From: an uncultured Pseudomonadota bacterium
GTDB lineage: Bacteria > Pseudomonadota > Alphaproteobacteria > RF32 > CAG-239
Assembly (NCBI GenBank): GCA_949295915.1
Contig: CASFNB010000009.1
Coordinates: forward strand, 1 to 64,000
Length of the DNA: 64,000 nt
Reading direction: 5' to 3'
In this document: positions 1 to 8,693 of the stretch, one piece after another
How the letters are laid out: each line of letters begins with the position of its first letter
Position numbering within the stretch: position 1 is the first letter of the stretch
Notes under the pieces: generated by a model
Databases searched by the model: none
What the model was told of the DNA's origin: nothing
What the model saw: the letters and a program-made list of their open reading frames with translations, nothing else
Made by a program: the position numbers and the translations under genes

Positions 1-289
1 CACTTTCCTCAATGGTTTTATCTACTTTGAAGCTGACTTCGCCTTTTATATTGGGCTTGATTACATTATTAAAGAACTCCAAAGTGCTTTTAAATACAGG
101 GTTTATAAACAAAGTTTTGCCATGGAAGGAAGAGTTCTTAAAAGATACAACTTTATTAAATATGGATTCGCTAAAGTCAACTTCAGCCGTAAACTTACAT
201 TCATCAAAAGATATGGTAGCGTTAAAAATCTGTTTGGTTGCTATAAGGGATGAGCTACGGGGACATGCCGTTAATTTTATAATTTTTTT
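1..289 (-). pseudogene. Pentapeptide-repeat protein fragment, no visible start, runs off left edge
   Basis: The minus strand is open from 289 to the window edge. From about position 230 downward it reads as a repeat in which Phe recurs with alternating spacings of 5 and 6 residues (FDECKF, VDFSESIF, VSFKNSSF, KTLF). This 11-residue pattern is typical of the pentapeptide beta-helix variants. An in-frame stop lies at 290-292. I find no ATG, GTG or TTG between it and the repeat, so either the 5' part has been lost or a frameshift hides the start. The plus-strand frames here (for example 12-311) show no recognisable motif. Function unknown; the fold is inferred from periodicity alone. Confidence 0.45.
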
Positions 290-372
290 TCAGATTAATT
301 TCAAGAAATAAAGTAGAAATTAATCAATTTGCAATTATATTAGAAAAAATAAAATAGCTTAAGGAAGATTCT

Positions 373-1518
373 ATGGATAAAAAACTATGCTTGCTCGTTG
401 CCTCTTATCTGGTTTTGACAATTTCTCCTTTGCAAGCAAAGCAGTTTAATTATGAAAATTGGATATTTAATGCCGGAGCAAACGCTGCAGTTTTATATGG
501 ATATAATTCTTTTCCGACTAAATATGATTCTGTTAATGATAATGACAATGTTTATTCTTCTCTGTATTTGACTTTTTCCGCAGCTTATAATTTCAGTAAA
601 AATTATCAACTAGGAGTTTATTATCTTCCGAATTCAAGCGGAACGGATTATTTTAAAAGTTACAACGGAGATGAGTGGGATCATCAAATATATGGAGCAT
701 TAATCACTCCATACGGACAAATTCAAGTTGGAATGAATTATAATGTAGCCTATCAAATGTATGTAGGTGCTCCGTCAATAGGCCCATTAGGTGTAAATGA
801 CAGTGGTATAACAGATTTTCTGGATAATCCAAACTGGGATAGAATAGGAGGGAAAGTTGCCTTTTATCCAACCTTGGATTCCACCAGAATGGATACGGAT
901 AATATTGCTCCGAAATTTTCATATTTAAGTCCGATTTATAAGGGTACGCAATTTGGTTTTTCTTATATGCCTTCTGCTTATAATCGTGAAGGATTATTAA
1001 ATGGATATGCCCCTTATTACGATAAAGAAGCCTATGTGGCTGCCATAAGCAATCAACATCAATTCGGAGAGTTTAATTTATCAACATATGCCGGCTATGG
1101 TTTATATGTAGATGACCACCAAGATATGAGCGTGGGCGCAAGTGTAACTTATAAGAATTGGACTTTAGGTGGTTCTTATCGTCAAACCGATGCCGATAGC
1201 GACAATCCGATAAATCAACAAATAAATGATAATGTTACGCCGGAATATTATGACGGATTTCGTGACGGACGAGTCTGGAATATCGGTTTGAGTTACACCT
1301 ATGAGAACTTTAGCACCGGTGTCAGCTATTTTGAATCAATAGCCAGAAAAAGCAGGAACAGAGATCAATTTGTACAATGGGCGAACCAATATCAGGTTGA
1401 CGAATACTGGACATTATATACGGCTATCGGCTATGTTAAATTTGAAGGTTTGACCGGAACGGCGGCAGACAGTAATGAAGGTTGTAGTTTTATTGCCGGT
1501 GTCGGATTTAATATTTAG
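373..1518 (+). CDS. Outer-membrane porin-like beta-barrel protein
   Basis: 381 residues with a signal peptide of about 22 residues (cleavage after LQA). The mature protein has alternating polar and aromatic stretches typical of beta-strands, many Tyr/Gly/Asn, and ends in FNI, close to the aromatic C-terminus of barrel proteins. Length fits trimeric general porins. It probably forms a diffusion channel in the outer membrane. AAGGAA precedes the ATG at good spacing, and a terminator follows directly, so it is monocistronic. The substrate cannot be told from sequence. Confidence 0.75.
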   Translation: MDKKLCLLVASYLVLTISPLQAKQFNYENWIFNAGANAAVLYGYNSFPTKYDSVNDNDNVYSSLYLTFSAAYNFSKNYQLGVYYLPNSSGTDYFKSYNGDEWDHQIYGALITPYGQIQVGMNYNVAYQMYVGAPSIGPLGVNDSGITDFLDNPNWDRIGGKVAFYPTLDSTRMDTDNIAPKFSYLSPIYKGTQFGFSYMPSAYNREGLLNGYAPYYDKEAYVAAISNQHQFGEFNLSTYAGYGLYVDDHQDMSVGASVTYKNWTLGGSYRQTDADSDNPINQQINDNVTPEYYDGFRDGRVWNIGLSYTYENFSTGVSYFESIARKSRNRDQFVQWANQYQVDEYWTLYTAIGYVKFEGLTGTAADSNEGCSFIAGVGFNI

Positions 1519-1530
1519 AAAGAGAAAAAT

Positions 1531-1564
1531 AAAAAATCCTCGTTTTAAGGCGAGGATTTTTTTT
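1531..1564 (+). terminator. Intrinsic terminator after the porin gene
   Basis: AAATCCTCG pairs with CGAGGATTT around an 8-base loop and is followed by a run of T. It lies 15 bases past the porin stop. The A-run on the other side lets it also end minus-strand transcription from the M20 peptidase gene. Confidence 0.85.
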
Positions 1565-1582
1565 GTATGCGGTCGAATAAAA

Positions 1583-2695
1583 TTATTTCAAATCTTGAGC
1601 CAATTTATTCAAGAATTTGATTTGTGTATCGGCAATTTTTTCAACACTGTCAATTTCCACATATTCACCTTCGGCGTGCATACCTTCACCGGTACCGGAA
1701 TGCATGATAACAACGGAACCGCGCACGGCAAAAGCTCTTGAATCGGTAGCGCCGCCGATATGCTCAAACTCAAGCGGATGATCGAGAGCCTGTTCGGCAA
1801 AATGTTTGTAGTCCAAGATAAAGGGATTTTTTTCATCCATCACCACAGGCGTGCTTTCGGAAGATATCTTGTATGTAGCCCCTTGAGCCATACATTTATC
1901 CAAATTGCGTTTTAAGTTTTCCACGGTAGAATTTTCGGTCAAACGGAAATCTAAAACCGCCTCGGCATGACGTGCAATCACATTGCTGACTTCGCCGCCG
2001 TTCATAATGGCAACATGAACGGTATCAATCCATTTGTTTTGAGGATTAACGCCGCCTTTGGAATAGTAAGGATAAATTTGACGAATGTTGTGCAAAGTTT
2101 CCATCAAAATTTCGTTAGCGTCGATTCCCTCCCAAGGCGTAGAACCGTGAGCGGCTTGACCTTCTGCCATAATCTTAACAAAAACCGGATTTTTGCATTT
2201 GGAAATAATTTTGTTAATGTCGCCGCCAACATCGTTATCAAGCACAATTTTAGCTTTCAGATTCGGGTGTGCTTCCATAAAGGCATGAGTGCTTTTTGAG
2301 CCTTTTTCTTCATCGGTAGAAAGAATAACCGCAAATTTGAGCGGCAGTTTGTTTTTCAAAACATGTTCCAAAGAATTAAGCGCAACGGCAGCAAAAGACT
2401 TCATGTCCAGAGAGCCGCGACCATAGAGTTTGCCGTCTTTAATATAAGGTGAAAACATATCATCGGCGGCAGGTACAACATCTAAGTGTCCTAAGCAAAC
2501 CACATCATAATTATCGGTTTCAACGTTGCTTAAAAACAACACAGGAGAAGCGTTGTCAAAATGATAGATCCCGCCTTTTACATCCAATCCGTTAAAAAGC
2601 GATTTGGCATATTCCAAACATTTTTCAATCTCTGGGATATTTCCGGTTTCAGTACGAAAACGCATTAAGTTCTGCGCAATATCAATCACCTTCAT
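1583..2695 (-). CDS. M20 family metallopeptidase (DapE/ArgE-like amidohydrolase)
   Basis: 370 residues. The M20 signatures are in order: GHLDVVP (His70, Asp72) and GRGSLDMK (Asp97) as metal ligands, STDEEKGS (Glu129/Glu130, catalytic base and ligand), and a QAAHGSTPWEG dimerisation-domain segment. The C-terminal ...GTGEGMHAEGEYV supplies the last His. The family hydrolyses N-acyl amino acids or small peptides with two zinc ions in the cytosol; members include succinyl-diaminopimelate desuccinylase and acetylornithine deacetylase. The exact substrate cannot be assigned. Start ATG is preceded by AAAGGA. Confidence 0.85.
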   Translation of the reverse strand: MKVIDIAQNLMRFRTETGNIPEIEKCLEYAKSLFNGLDVKGGIYHFDNASPVLFLSNVETDNYDVVCLGHLDVVPAADDMFSPYIKDGKLYGRGSLDMKSFAAVALNSLEHVLKNKLPLKFAVILSTDEEKGSKSTHAFMEAHPNLKAKIVLDNDVGGDINKIISKCKNPVFVKIMAEGQAAHGSTPWEGIDANEILMETLHNIRQIYPYYSKGGVNPQNKWIDTVHVAIMNGGEVSNVIARHAEAVLDFRLTENSTVENLKRNLDKCMAQGATYKISSESTPVVMDEKNPFILDYKHFAEQALDHPLEFEHIGGATDSRAFAVRGSVVIMHSGTGEGMHAEGEYVEIDSVEKIADTQIKFLNKLAQDLK

Positions 2696-2790
2696 ATTTT
2701 TAATCCTTTATGTCAGTTTTTTACGTTTTATTCATCATATTAAGAGATAATAATGATAATAAGATAAGAAAAGATTAAGGGGAGAAAAAA

Positions 2791-3297
2791 ATGAAGGCGG
2801 CAGTATTTGCGCTTATGGGGTTATGGATGTCTATTTCAAGCGCTTTTGCTCAAGCTCTGCCTGATGAAGGTGAGAGTGGCTTAACGCTTCCTCGTTTTGC
2901 ATCATTGCGTTCTAACCATATTAATGCGCGTTCGGGTCCGGGAGCGAGATATCCGATAGAATGGGTATATATGCAAAAAATGGCACCGGTCCAGATTGTG
3001 GCTGAGTTTGAGTTGTGGCGCAAAATTAAAGATTGGCAAGGATCCGAAAGCTGGATGCACAAGTCTATGTTGACCGGAAAACGCACAGTTAAGGTAGTTA
3101 CTCCCGGAGAAAATAATATTTATAACAAAGCCGACTATCAATCCAAAATCATAGCCAAGGTAGAAGATGAGGTTGTCGGTGAAGTTGTAAAGTGTCCTTC
3201 GGGAAGTTCATTCTGCTTAATAAAATTTGATTCGATAGAAGGTTGGATGCCAAAAAGTAATTTATTCGGTATCTTTCCCGACGAAGTTATCGATTAA
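2791..3297 (+). CDS. Exported bacterial SH3-domain protein
   Basis: 168 residues with a signal peptide ending AFA (about residue 21). Two SH3b-like units follow: the first around INARSGPGARYPIEWVY, the second after KVVTPGENNIYNKADY, ending in a second GWMPKSNLFG-type strand. Such SH3_4-type proteins are common in Alphaproteobacteria and are thought to bind cell-wall peptides. A strong ribosome site (AAGGGGAG) precedes the ATG and a TTCG-loop terminator follows. No partner gene is evident. Confidence 0.8.
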   Translation: MKAAVFALMGLWMSISSAFAQALPDEGESGLTLPRFASLRSNHINARSGPGARYPIEWVYMQKMAPVQIVAEFELWRKIKDWQGSESWMHKSMLTGKRTVKVVTPGENNIYNKADYQSKIIAKVEDEVVGEVVKCPSGSSFCLIKFDSIEGWMPKSNLFGIFPDEVID

Positions 3298-3301
3298 TAA
3301 T

Positions 3302-3327
3302 AAAAAGCTCTCTTCGGAGAGCTTTTT
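3302..3327 (+). terminator. Intrinsic terminator after the SH3 gene
   Basis: Perfect GCTCTC/GAGAGC stem closed by a TTCG tetraloop, with A5 before and T5 after the stem. Confidence 0.9.
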
Positions 3328-3396
3328 ATTTGCATTATCGCAAAAGAACTGCTATAAGCGGCATGCACAAATGATTATTAATTAAAATAATTTTGT

Positions 3397-4005
3397 ATGA
3401 AAACTAATTTTTATTTTATTCGTCATGGTCAAACCAATAACAATGCGTTGCAATTATGGCAGGGAAAAGACAGCGACGGTGTTTTAAATGAACAAGGAAC
3501 TTTACAGGTTAAAAATTTAGCTGAGAAACTGAATGCTTTATGTATTGAGCGTCTATACAGCAGCAATTTGCAAAGGGCTTTACAAACTTCGGCAATTATA
3601 TCCTCACGTTGTGATATTCCGATTTTTGTGCATCCTGAGCTTTGTGAAGTGGATTACGGTGTAGCTGAAAGCATGCCGATACAAGAGGTCTTTGAATGTT
3701 ACCCCAATGTAGCAAAACTATGGTACAAACCCGAACCGCAACATTTTGACAATCATTTTGAAGGTGGAGAAAGCTCATGGGATGTTTTGCAGCGTGTCTT
3801 TCCTTTGTTGGACGGTATTTTCCTCTATCAAAAAACAAAATTGCATTTTGATGAATGGAGAATAGGCATTGTTTCTCATGCCGGCGTTATCTGTACTTTA
3901 ATGGCTGCGCTGGGTGTAAAAGAGCCAACGATTGATAATTGCGAAGTCGTCCATATTACTTTGGATGATGAAGGATATCAATACAAAGGAAAATTGTTCC
4001 AATAA
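3397..4005 (+). CDS. Histidine phosphatase superfamily protein (phosphoglycerate-mutase-like)
   Basis: 202 residues. The RHGQTNNN motif at residues 9-16 holds the phospho-accepting His10. The second-half SHAGVICTL motif supplies the second catalytic His, and the acid residue is probably in the EVDYGVAES segment. Length and motifs fit cofactor-dependent mutase-like phosphatases of the CobC/GpmB branch. The substrate is not predictable. No clear Shine-Dalgarno precedes the ATG. A perfect bidirectional terminator follows. Confidence 0.8.
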   Translation: MKTNFYFIRHGQTNNNALQLWQGKDSDGVLNEQGTLQVKNLAEKLNALCIERLYSSNLQRALQTSAIISSRCDIPIFVHPELCEVDYGVAESMPIQEVFECYPNVAKLWYKPEPQHFDNHFEGGESSWDVLQRVFPLLDGIFLYQKTKLHFDEWRIGIVSHAGVICTLMAALGVKEPTIDNCEVVHITLDDEGYQYKGKLFQ

Positions 4006-4022
4006 AAAACTGTTTTGACCAG

Positions 4023-4054
4023 AAAAAAGCTCTGATAAAAATCAGAGCTTTTTT
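4023..4054. terminator. Bidirectional intrinsic terminator
   Basis: A 14-bp perfect stem (A6 then GCTCTGAT paired with ATCAGAGC then T6) with an AAAA loop. It lies between the converging phosphatase and flavoprotein genes and can serve both. Confidence 0.9.
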
Positions 4055-4059
4055 ACAAC

Positions 4060-5457
4060 TTATTTACCGATTTTAATTTTATCTAACAGTTCTTTAACCG
4101 AAGGAACACCGTTGCGGTAGAGCGGGTCGGTTGCAAAACGATAAACCTGATGACCGGCAAACAAGAGATTATCTTTAATACTGCCGCCGTGGCTGATGTC
4201 ATAAAGCGTTTTATGAATACAGTAAGAACGGGGATCCGGTAATCTGCCGGTTGAACCGTTAGCCTGAGACCAAGAAGAGAACTGACATTGAGAAAGACAA
4301 CCGACGCAGTTTGCACGGTCAATTTTCATCTGTCTCCAATCATTGGGTGTCATAAAGACAACGGTATTATCCGGAGTTTCTTTAATTTCCGTCAAACCTG
4401 CGGCAATTTGTTTTTGTGCTTTATCAACGTCGGTAGGTTTAATATAATAAGTTTTTGTATCGCTGATTTTAAGCGGAGCGGCAAACTCTTCATTTTGCGA
4501 TTCGCTGTAAGCAATTTCGCCGTCTTTGCGCGCCATCAATTTTTCCAAAAAAGTATTTTTAATGGCCGAAGAAAAGAAACCTGTCGGACTAAGGCGTTGC
4601 AAAATCACATCTCCCTTTTTGAGCTGGAGCATCAATTTTTTCCAAGCGTCACTGATAGGACTTTCTTTGGTAATCATCGGACGAGTCCCGAACTGGAAGG
4701 CAATTTTACCGATATCGGGATTATCAATATAATCATCCCACTCATCCAAATTCCAAACTCCGCCGGCCATAATGATAGGCAAATCATTCAAACCGAGGTT
4801 GTTCAAGGTTTTTCTGAGCTCAACCAAACGCTCGTAAGGAGCTTGAGGTTTAGCCGGATCTTCGGCGTTAGATAAGCCGTTATGACCGCCGGCGAGCCAA
4901 GGATCTTCATAAACAACGCCGCCTAAAAATTCTCTGAAGTTTGCATAAGCGCGTTTCCACAAAATTTGAAAAGCACGCGCAGAAGAAACGATAGGATAAT
5001 AGTAAACGCCGAAACGGGAAGCGAGCTCGCCGAGTTTATAAGGCAAACCGGCACCACAGGTAATGCCGTGGATTAAACCTTTAGCTTTTTCCAAAACGCC
5101 ATTTAAGATTTGTTCGGAACCGCCGAGCTCCCAAAGCATATTCATATGGATTCGCCCGTTGCTGCCGGCAATTTCATGAGCAATTTGCGCTTGTGCAACG
5201 CCGCCTTTGATAGATTGTTCAATCATCTCTTGATGACGTTCTCTGCGGTCTTTAGACAAATATTGTTCAATAATGACATTACCGTTTTCGTCGTAGTAAT
5301 CAGGGCTGACGCCGGAAAAAGTACCGACACAGTTTTCATGAGCCCAAGCACCGGAACTTCTACCGTCGGAAGCATTAATACCCTTGCCGCCTTCAATTAA
5401 CGGATAGACTTCCTTACCGGAAATCATAATCGGATTTAGTTTTTTCAAAATATTCAT
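4060..5457 (-). CDS. Nitronate monooxygenase / 2-nitropropane dioxygenase-like flavoprotein
   Basis: 465 residues, longer than the ~330-residue classic enzyme. TIM-barrel features of the NPD family are visible: GKGINASDG near the N-terminus, HGITCGAGLP, DLPIIMAGGVWNLDEWDDY with the phosphate-binding Gly pair, and KIAFQFGTRPM. The C-terminal addition contains a cysteine cluster (NCVGCLSQCQF) that could bind metal or form disulfides. Related flavoproteins oxidise alkyl nitronates with FMN; the real substrate is unknown. The gene sits alone, between the terminator and a 90-base gap. Confidence 0.75.
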   Translation of the reverse strand: MNILKKLNPIMISGKEVYPLIEGGKGINASDGRSSGAWAHENCVGTFSGVSPDYYDENGNVIIEQYLSKDRRERHQEMIEQSIKGGVAQAQIAHEIAGSNGRIHMNMLWELGGSEQILNGVLEKAKGLIHGITCGAGLPYKLGELASRFGVYYYPIVSSARAFQILWKRAYANFREFLGGVVYEDPWLAGGHNGLSNAEDPAKPQAPYERLVELRKTLNNLGLNDLPIIMAGGVWNLDEWDDYIDNPDIGKIAFQFGTRPMITKESPISDAWKKLMLQLKKGDVILQRLSPTGFFSSAIKNTFLEKLMARKDGEIAYSESQNEEFAAPLKISDTKTYYIKPTDVDKAQKQIAAGLTEIKETPDNTVVFMTPNDWRQMKIDRANCVGCLSQCQFSSWSQANGSTGRLPDPRSYCIHKTLYDISHGGSIKDNLLFAGHQVYRFATDPLYRNGVPSVKELLDKIKIGK

Positions 5458-5550
5458 CCTTTAAAATTTATTTTACCTGCCAAGCACGATAACACAAAAA
5501 ATTTTTAATGTAGAGAAAAAAATAATCCTTACCCTGAATTTTTCTTTTCT

Positions 5551-7029
5551 TTATGAGTTTGGAAGGGCTAAATCGAGCAAATTTTGTGGAATATCATTAA
5601 TTGAAACCAGAGCAATGATAATGCAAATAAGTGCATAGACCTGAACCATCTGCATAATTGCCCGATTCTTTAAGATGGGGAGATAATCATAATACTTATT
5701 GATAGCAAAGTTAATTCCAAGCATAATCAAAGTAACGATGATGGCTTGCACCCCCAAACCGATAGCTAAAATTTGTTCTGCCATAGGGGTTAATATTTTA
5801 TATAAGAAAGCAAAGAAAAGCATATATACGGTCAAAGCGGTATAAGAAATAATTTGCATCTTTTTATTGAGGGCAAGTTTTTCTTCTTTATCTTTTTGAA
5901 TATGCTCCATGGTCAAGGTTCCGATCTCCATACCGCGGACCATTTCAGGAGTTTCTTTTTGTTTTTTGATGTTGGAAAGTTTATGATAAAACTTGTCTTC
6001 AACCATGCACAAGCCGCATCCCTTGGATGTAAAATAGACGTGATTTTTATCTTTTTTGCAAATTTTCAAATTGTGCATCAGCTTCCAAAGGTGTTCTTGC
6101 CATTCTTGCGCCGTGGGACGATTTCCGCTTTTGGTAAAGGCGCGTTCAAACATTTCCAAAGTTGCTTTATCAAAATATTCATGAATACTATATGGGTGAG
6201 GGGCTTGATAAGCATCGGGCCATAGGCCGTAAGCATAGTGATATTGCTCGATTCGGTCTTGAATAGTCAACATTTCCTCATCATTTTTGCGAGGCGTACC
6301 GGAGAAAGGGTGGATACCGTTGTTCAGCAGACGAAAGATAATGACCGCCAGAGCAAATTTGTCTTGTTCTTCCCCCATATCGGCACAATTTTGTTCCATA
6401 CCCTCGGGGTAGATATATTCTTCGCTGACAAATTCAGCAGGATAACGTCCGAATTCACCCTTAATGGAAAAGCCGTCGCAGTCAACCATGGCAACCATCA
6501 TGTTGTTTTTATAAACGGAAACGTTAGATGGTTTCAAATCGACAATATAGTGTTCGCATTTGTGCAGAGCCGTAACCATAGACGCCAGATTATAGGCGGC
6601 AAAAATACGATAAGCATAACTTTCGGGCAAATTTAGTTTTTTTCGAATGGCTTTTTGCATCAAGTGGTCGAGAGAAACGGCATCGCTCATTTTGATAAAA
6701 GGCATCAGATAACCGACACAAAAACCGTTTTCATCTTCCAAAAGGGCTTCGGGCCATGCAATTTGTACATAATTAATGCCGTCAATTACCGCATCGGGAA
6801 AATGCGGTCGATTTAAGAGCATGGCTTCCAATTTTTGTCGGTTGGTATTACTTTTACTTTTGGAATGAAAGATTTTAACCACTTGATTAGGGTTATCTGC
6901 ATTGAGATAGATTTTTCCGGCAGCACCACCTTTATGAATCAGCTCACCAAGACGAACTTTTGCAAAATGCCCGTCTCCGTAAACGGCATTAAATTCAGTT
7001 ACAATATCTGTTTGCAGTGTATTTTCCAT
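5551..7029 (-). CDS. TerY-P triad protein kinase with C-terminal membrane helices
   Basis: 492 residues from the ATG at 7029 (a TTG lies one codon upstream). Kinase fold: a Gly-rich segment (HKGGAAGKI, 33-40), Lys52 in VVKIF, DLKPSN (164-169) as catalytic loop without the usual HR, and VDCDGF (182-187) in place of DFG. Those variants are typical of kinases encoded with TerY. A Cys-containing linker (KDKNHVYFTSKGCGLC) leads to two or three hydrophobic helices at 400-480, so it is probably an inner-membrane protein with a cytosolic kinase. It is translationally linked to the PP2C gene (start 4 bases after its stop codon). Confidence 0.8.
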   Translation of the reverse strand: MENTLQTDIVTEFNAVYGDGHFAKVRLGELIHKGGAAGKIYLNADNPNQVVKIFHSKSKSNTNRQKLEAMLLNRPHFPDAVIDGINYVQIAWPEALLEDENGFCVGYLMPFIKMSDAVSLDHLMQKAIRKKLNLPESYAYRIFAAYNLASMVTALHKCEHYIVDLKPSNVSVYKNNMMVAMVDCDGFSIKGEFGRYPAEFVSEEYIYPEGMEQNCADMGEEQDKFALAVIIFRLLNNGIHPFSGTPRKNDEEMLTIQDRIEQYHYAYGLWPDAYQAPHPYSIHEYFDKATLEMFERAFTKSGNRPTAQEWQEHLWKLMHNLKICKKDKNHVYFTSKGCGLCMVEDKFYHKLSNIKKQKETPEMVRGMEIGTLTMEHIQKDKEEKLALNKKMQIISYTALTVYMLFFAFLYKILTPMAEQILAIGLGVQAIIVTLIMLGINFAINKYYDYLPILKNRAIMQMVQVYALICIIIALVSINDIPQNLLDLALPNS

Positions 7030-7032
7030 CAA

Positions 7033-7779
7033 TTACAACCTAGCCCACAAAAGAGTTTTATCATCGGAATTAAGGCGTCTTGCTTTGGCATTATTTAGAG
7101 TGTTAGCCAAGGCGCGTCGAGCTTTAACTTTGCTTTTCTCCTGCGTAAAAAAGTTATGAATCGGCAAAATAAATTGCTTTTCAATATTTCTAAAGTCAGC
7201 AGAAAAAGAAAAATTAGTCAAGCCATCACTCATCAAAAAGACGGCATCAACATTTTCAAACGGTGTAAAACGCAAATTTTCGATCCAATTGTCTTGCGTA
7301 TAAAAAAATGTCTCACAAGAAAAATTGCCGTTTGATGGAGGCGAAACAATAAAATTGTTAATATCATCTTCGCAAATAGCCAAAGCCGCCCCGTCTCCAA
7401 TGTGAAAGAAAAGCCCTTTCCTATGAAAGCAAACCACACCGACAATCGTTGCCGAAAAATCCATCATTCCCTTAGCACAATGAGTTTTATTCAGTCTATG
7501 GCGCAAAACCTTTGACCGAGCGATTTCAATGGCATGACGAATAGCCTCTTTTATATTTTCAAAAGCACTGTTTTTTAACAAATCAATCAGCGTATCGCAG
7601 ACGATTCGTGCACCGATTTTGCCGAATTTTGCCGAGCCGGCACCGTCAGAGACCACGGCAACAAAATTTTTTCCGGCAGTAGCATAGCGACAATAATCCT
7701 GACACGGCAAATTTTTATTGCTGTGCATCGGCCCTTGTATCGTTGCCGATATAACCTTAAAATTATTCGTCTTCTTCAT
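7033..7779 (-). CDS. PP2C-family protein phosphatase of the TerY-P triad
   Basis: 248 residues. Metal-binding PP2C motifs are present: CQDYCRY, VVSDGAGSAKFGKIGA (Asp of motif 2), HIGDGAALAICEDD, and VFLMSDGLTNF. It would reverse phosphorylation by the adjacent kinase, with the TerY-like VWA protein as candidate substrate or scaffold. Its start overlaps the 3' end of the VWA gene by 17 bases, and a GGAGATTGGG ribosome site lies inside that gene. The order VWA-PP2C-kinase is the conserved triad described for Ter-linked stress systems. Confidence 0.85.
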   Translation of the reverse strand: MKKTNNFKVISATIQGPMHSNKNLPCQDYCRYATAGKNFVAVVSDGAGSAKFGKIGARIVCDTLIDLLKNSAFENIKEAIRHAIEIARSKVLRHRLNKTHCAKGMMDFSATIVGVVCFHRKGLFFHIGDGAALAICEDDINNFIVSPPSNGNFSCETFFYTQDNWIENLRFTPFENVDAVFLMSDGLTNFSFSADFRNIEKQFILPIHNFFTQEKSKVKARRALANTLNNAKARRLNSDDKTLLWARL

Positions 7780-8455
7780 CCCAATCTCCGGTGTCTTCCA
7801 GTAAATCAGGCACGTTGGGAGCGGCTTTGGAAATGCAAGATACGGAACGACTGAGCCATAAGAAAAATTCGGTAAATTTCAAACCGGTCAAGCGTTTTGG
7901 CGCCATAATCGAAAATTTTGCCAATTTTTCTAAGTTAGCATCTTGGGTTCCCACGGCATGGATGACAACTTTTTTATTTTGTTGAGCATAGCGGCATTTT
8001 TCGGCAACAATCTCCCAATCATAATCGGTTGGTTCGCCATCGCTGATAAGAAAAATCCACGGGCGTTTTGATGTAATACCGCAGTTATCATACAAACACT
8101 TCTGTTCTTCAATTTTTTGTAAAGCTAATTCCATGGCTTTGCCGAGAGGTGTCAAACCGCCGGCCTCCATGGTTGGTGCCGTAAAGTTCATAGCATCGGT
8201 CCAATCAGAAGAAACAATAGCTTCATCTTTACCGAAGGCTTTAATAATCAAAAGCTGCACGCGAGAGCTGGCATCAATATCTTCTTTGAGTTCTTTTTCC
8301 AGAGCTTTAAGACCGGCATTAAGCTGCTTAATCGGTTCACCGCGCATGGAGCCGGAACAATCCAACACCAAAACACAAGGAGTGCGTTCATTGGCATTAT
8401 CGGCAAATTCCACATAAGGGATTATTTCATCAATAAAATCATTATCGGCAACCAT
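7763..8455 (-). CDS. TerY-like von Willebrand A domain protein
   Basis: 230 residues. The MIDAS motif DCSGSM is near residue 30, with the Thr (GGLTPLG) and the later Asp (ISDGEPTD) completing the metal site. The C-terminus ends in a very acidic tail (EDTGDWDEEDE). No signal peptide, so cytosolic. It belongs to the TerY group and starts the triad after a GGAGG site. No TerC, TerD or TerB gene is seen in the window, so the link to tellurite or phage resistance is not supported here. Confidence 0.85.
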   Translation of the reverse strand: MVADNDFIDEIIPYVEFADNANERTPCVLVLDCSGSMRGEPIKQLNAGLKALEKELKEDIDASSRVQLLIIKAFGKDEAIVSSDWTDAMNFTAPTMEAGGLTPLGKAMELALQKIEEQKCLYDNCGITSKRPWIFLISDGEPTDYDWEIVAEKCRYAQQNKKVVIHAVGTQDANLEKLAKFSIMAPKRLTGLKFTEFFLWLSRSVSCISKAAPNVPDLLEDTGDWDEEDE

Positions 8456-8471
8456 AATATCCTCCTGTGGT

Positions 8472-8606
8472 TAATGACGTGGGTAAGTATGAGGATAACC
8501 GCTTCCTTCTATTGGCACGGGAGAAGAAACTTTCCCGCAAGCAGATATTCCGAGTATGACGGATGTCAGACAAACAATCAAAAAAATTTTTGTAAAAAAT
8601 TTCATA
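8472..8606 (-). CDS. Small lipoprotein, 44 residues
   Basis: Short ORF MKFFTKIFLI... with a hydrophobic signal and lipobox GISAC (Cys23), then KVSSPVPIEGSGYPHTYPRH. The C-terminal YP..YPR pattern matches tiny lipoproteins of Alphaproteobacteria with a CG..SP.P..YPRTYP form. AAGGTGA precedes the ATG at good spacing. It is directly upstream of the VWA gene, 16 bases from it on the same strand, so it may be the first gene of the TerY-P operon. Function unknown. Confidence 0.75.
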
Positions 8607-8693
8607 TTTCACCTTAATATTTTTATCTTTTATTTATATATTAAACATATACTCTTAAATAGAATTTAATCAAAAGCAAAAAAGAAGTTATTA

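Noticed and set aside
12-311. Plus-strand 99-residue ORF at the left edge
   Set aside because: No recognisable motif or ribosome site, and it is antisense to the pentapeptide-repeat frame.
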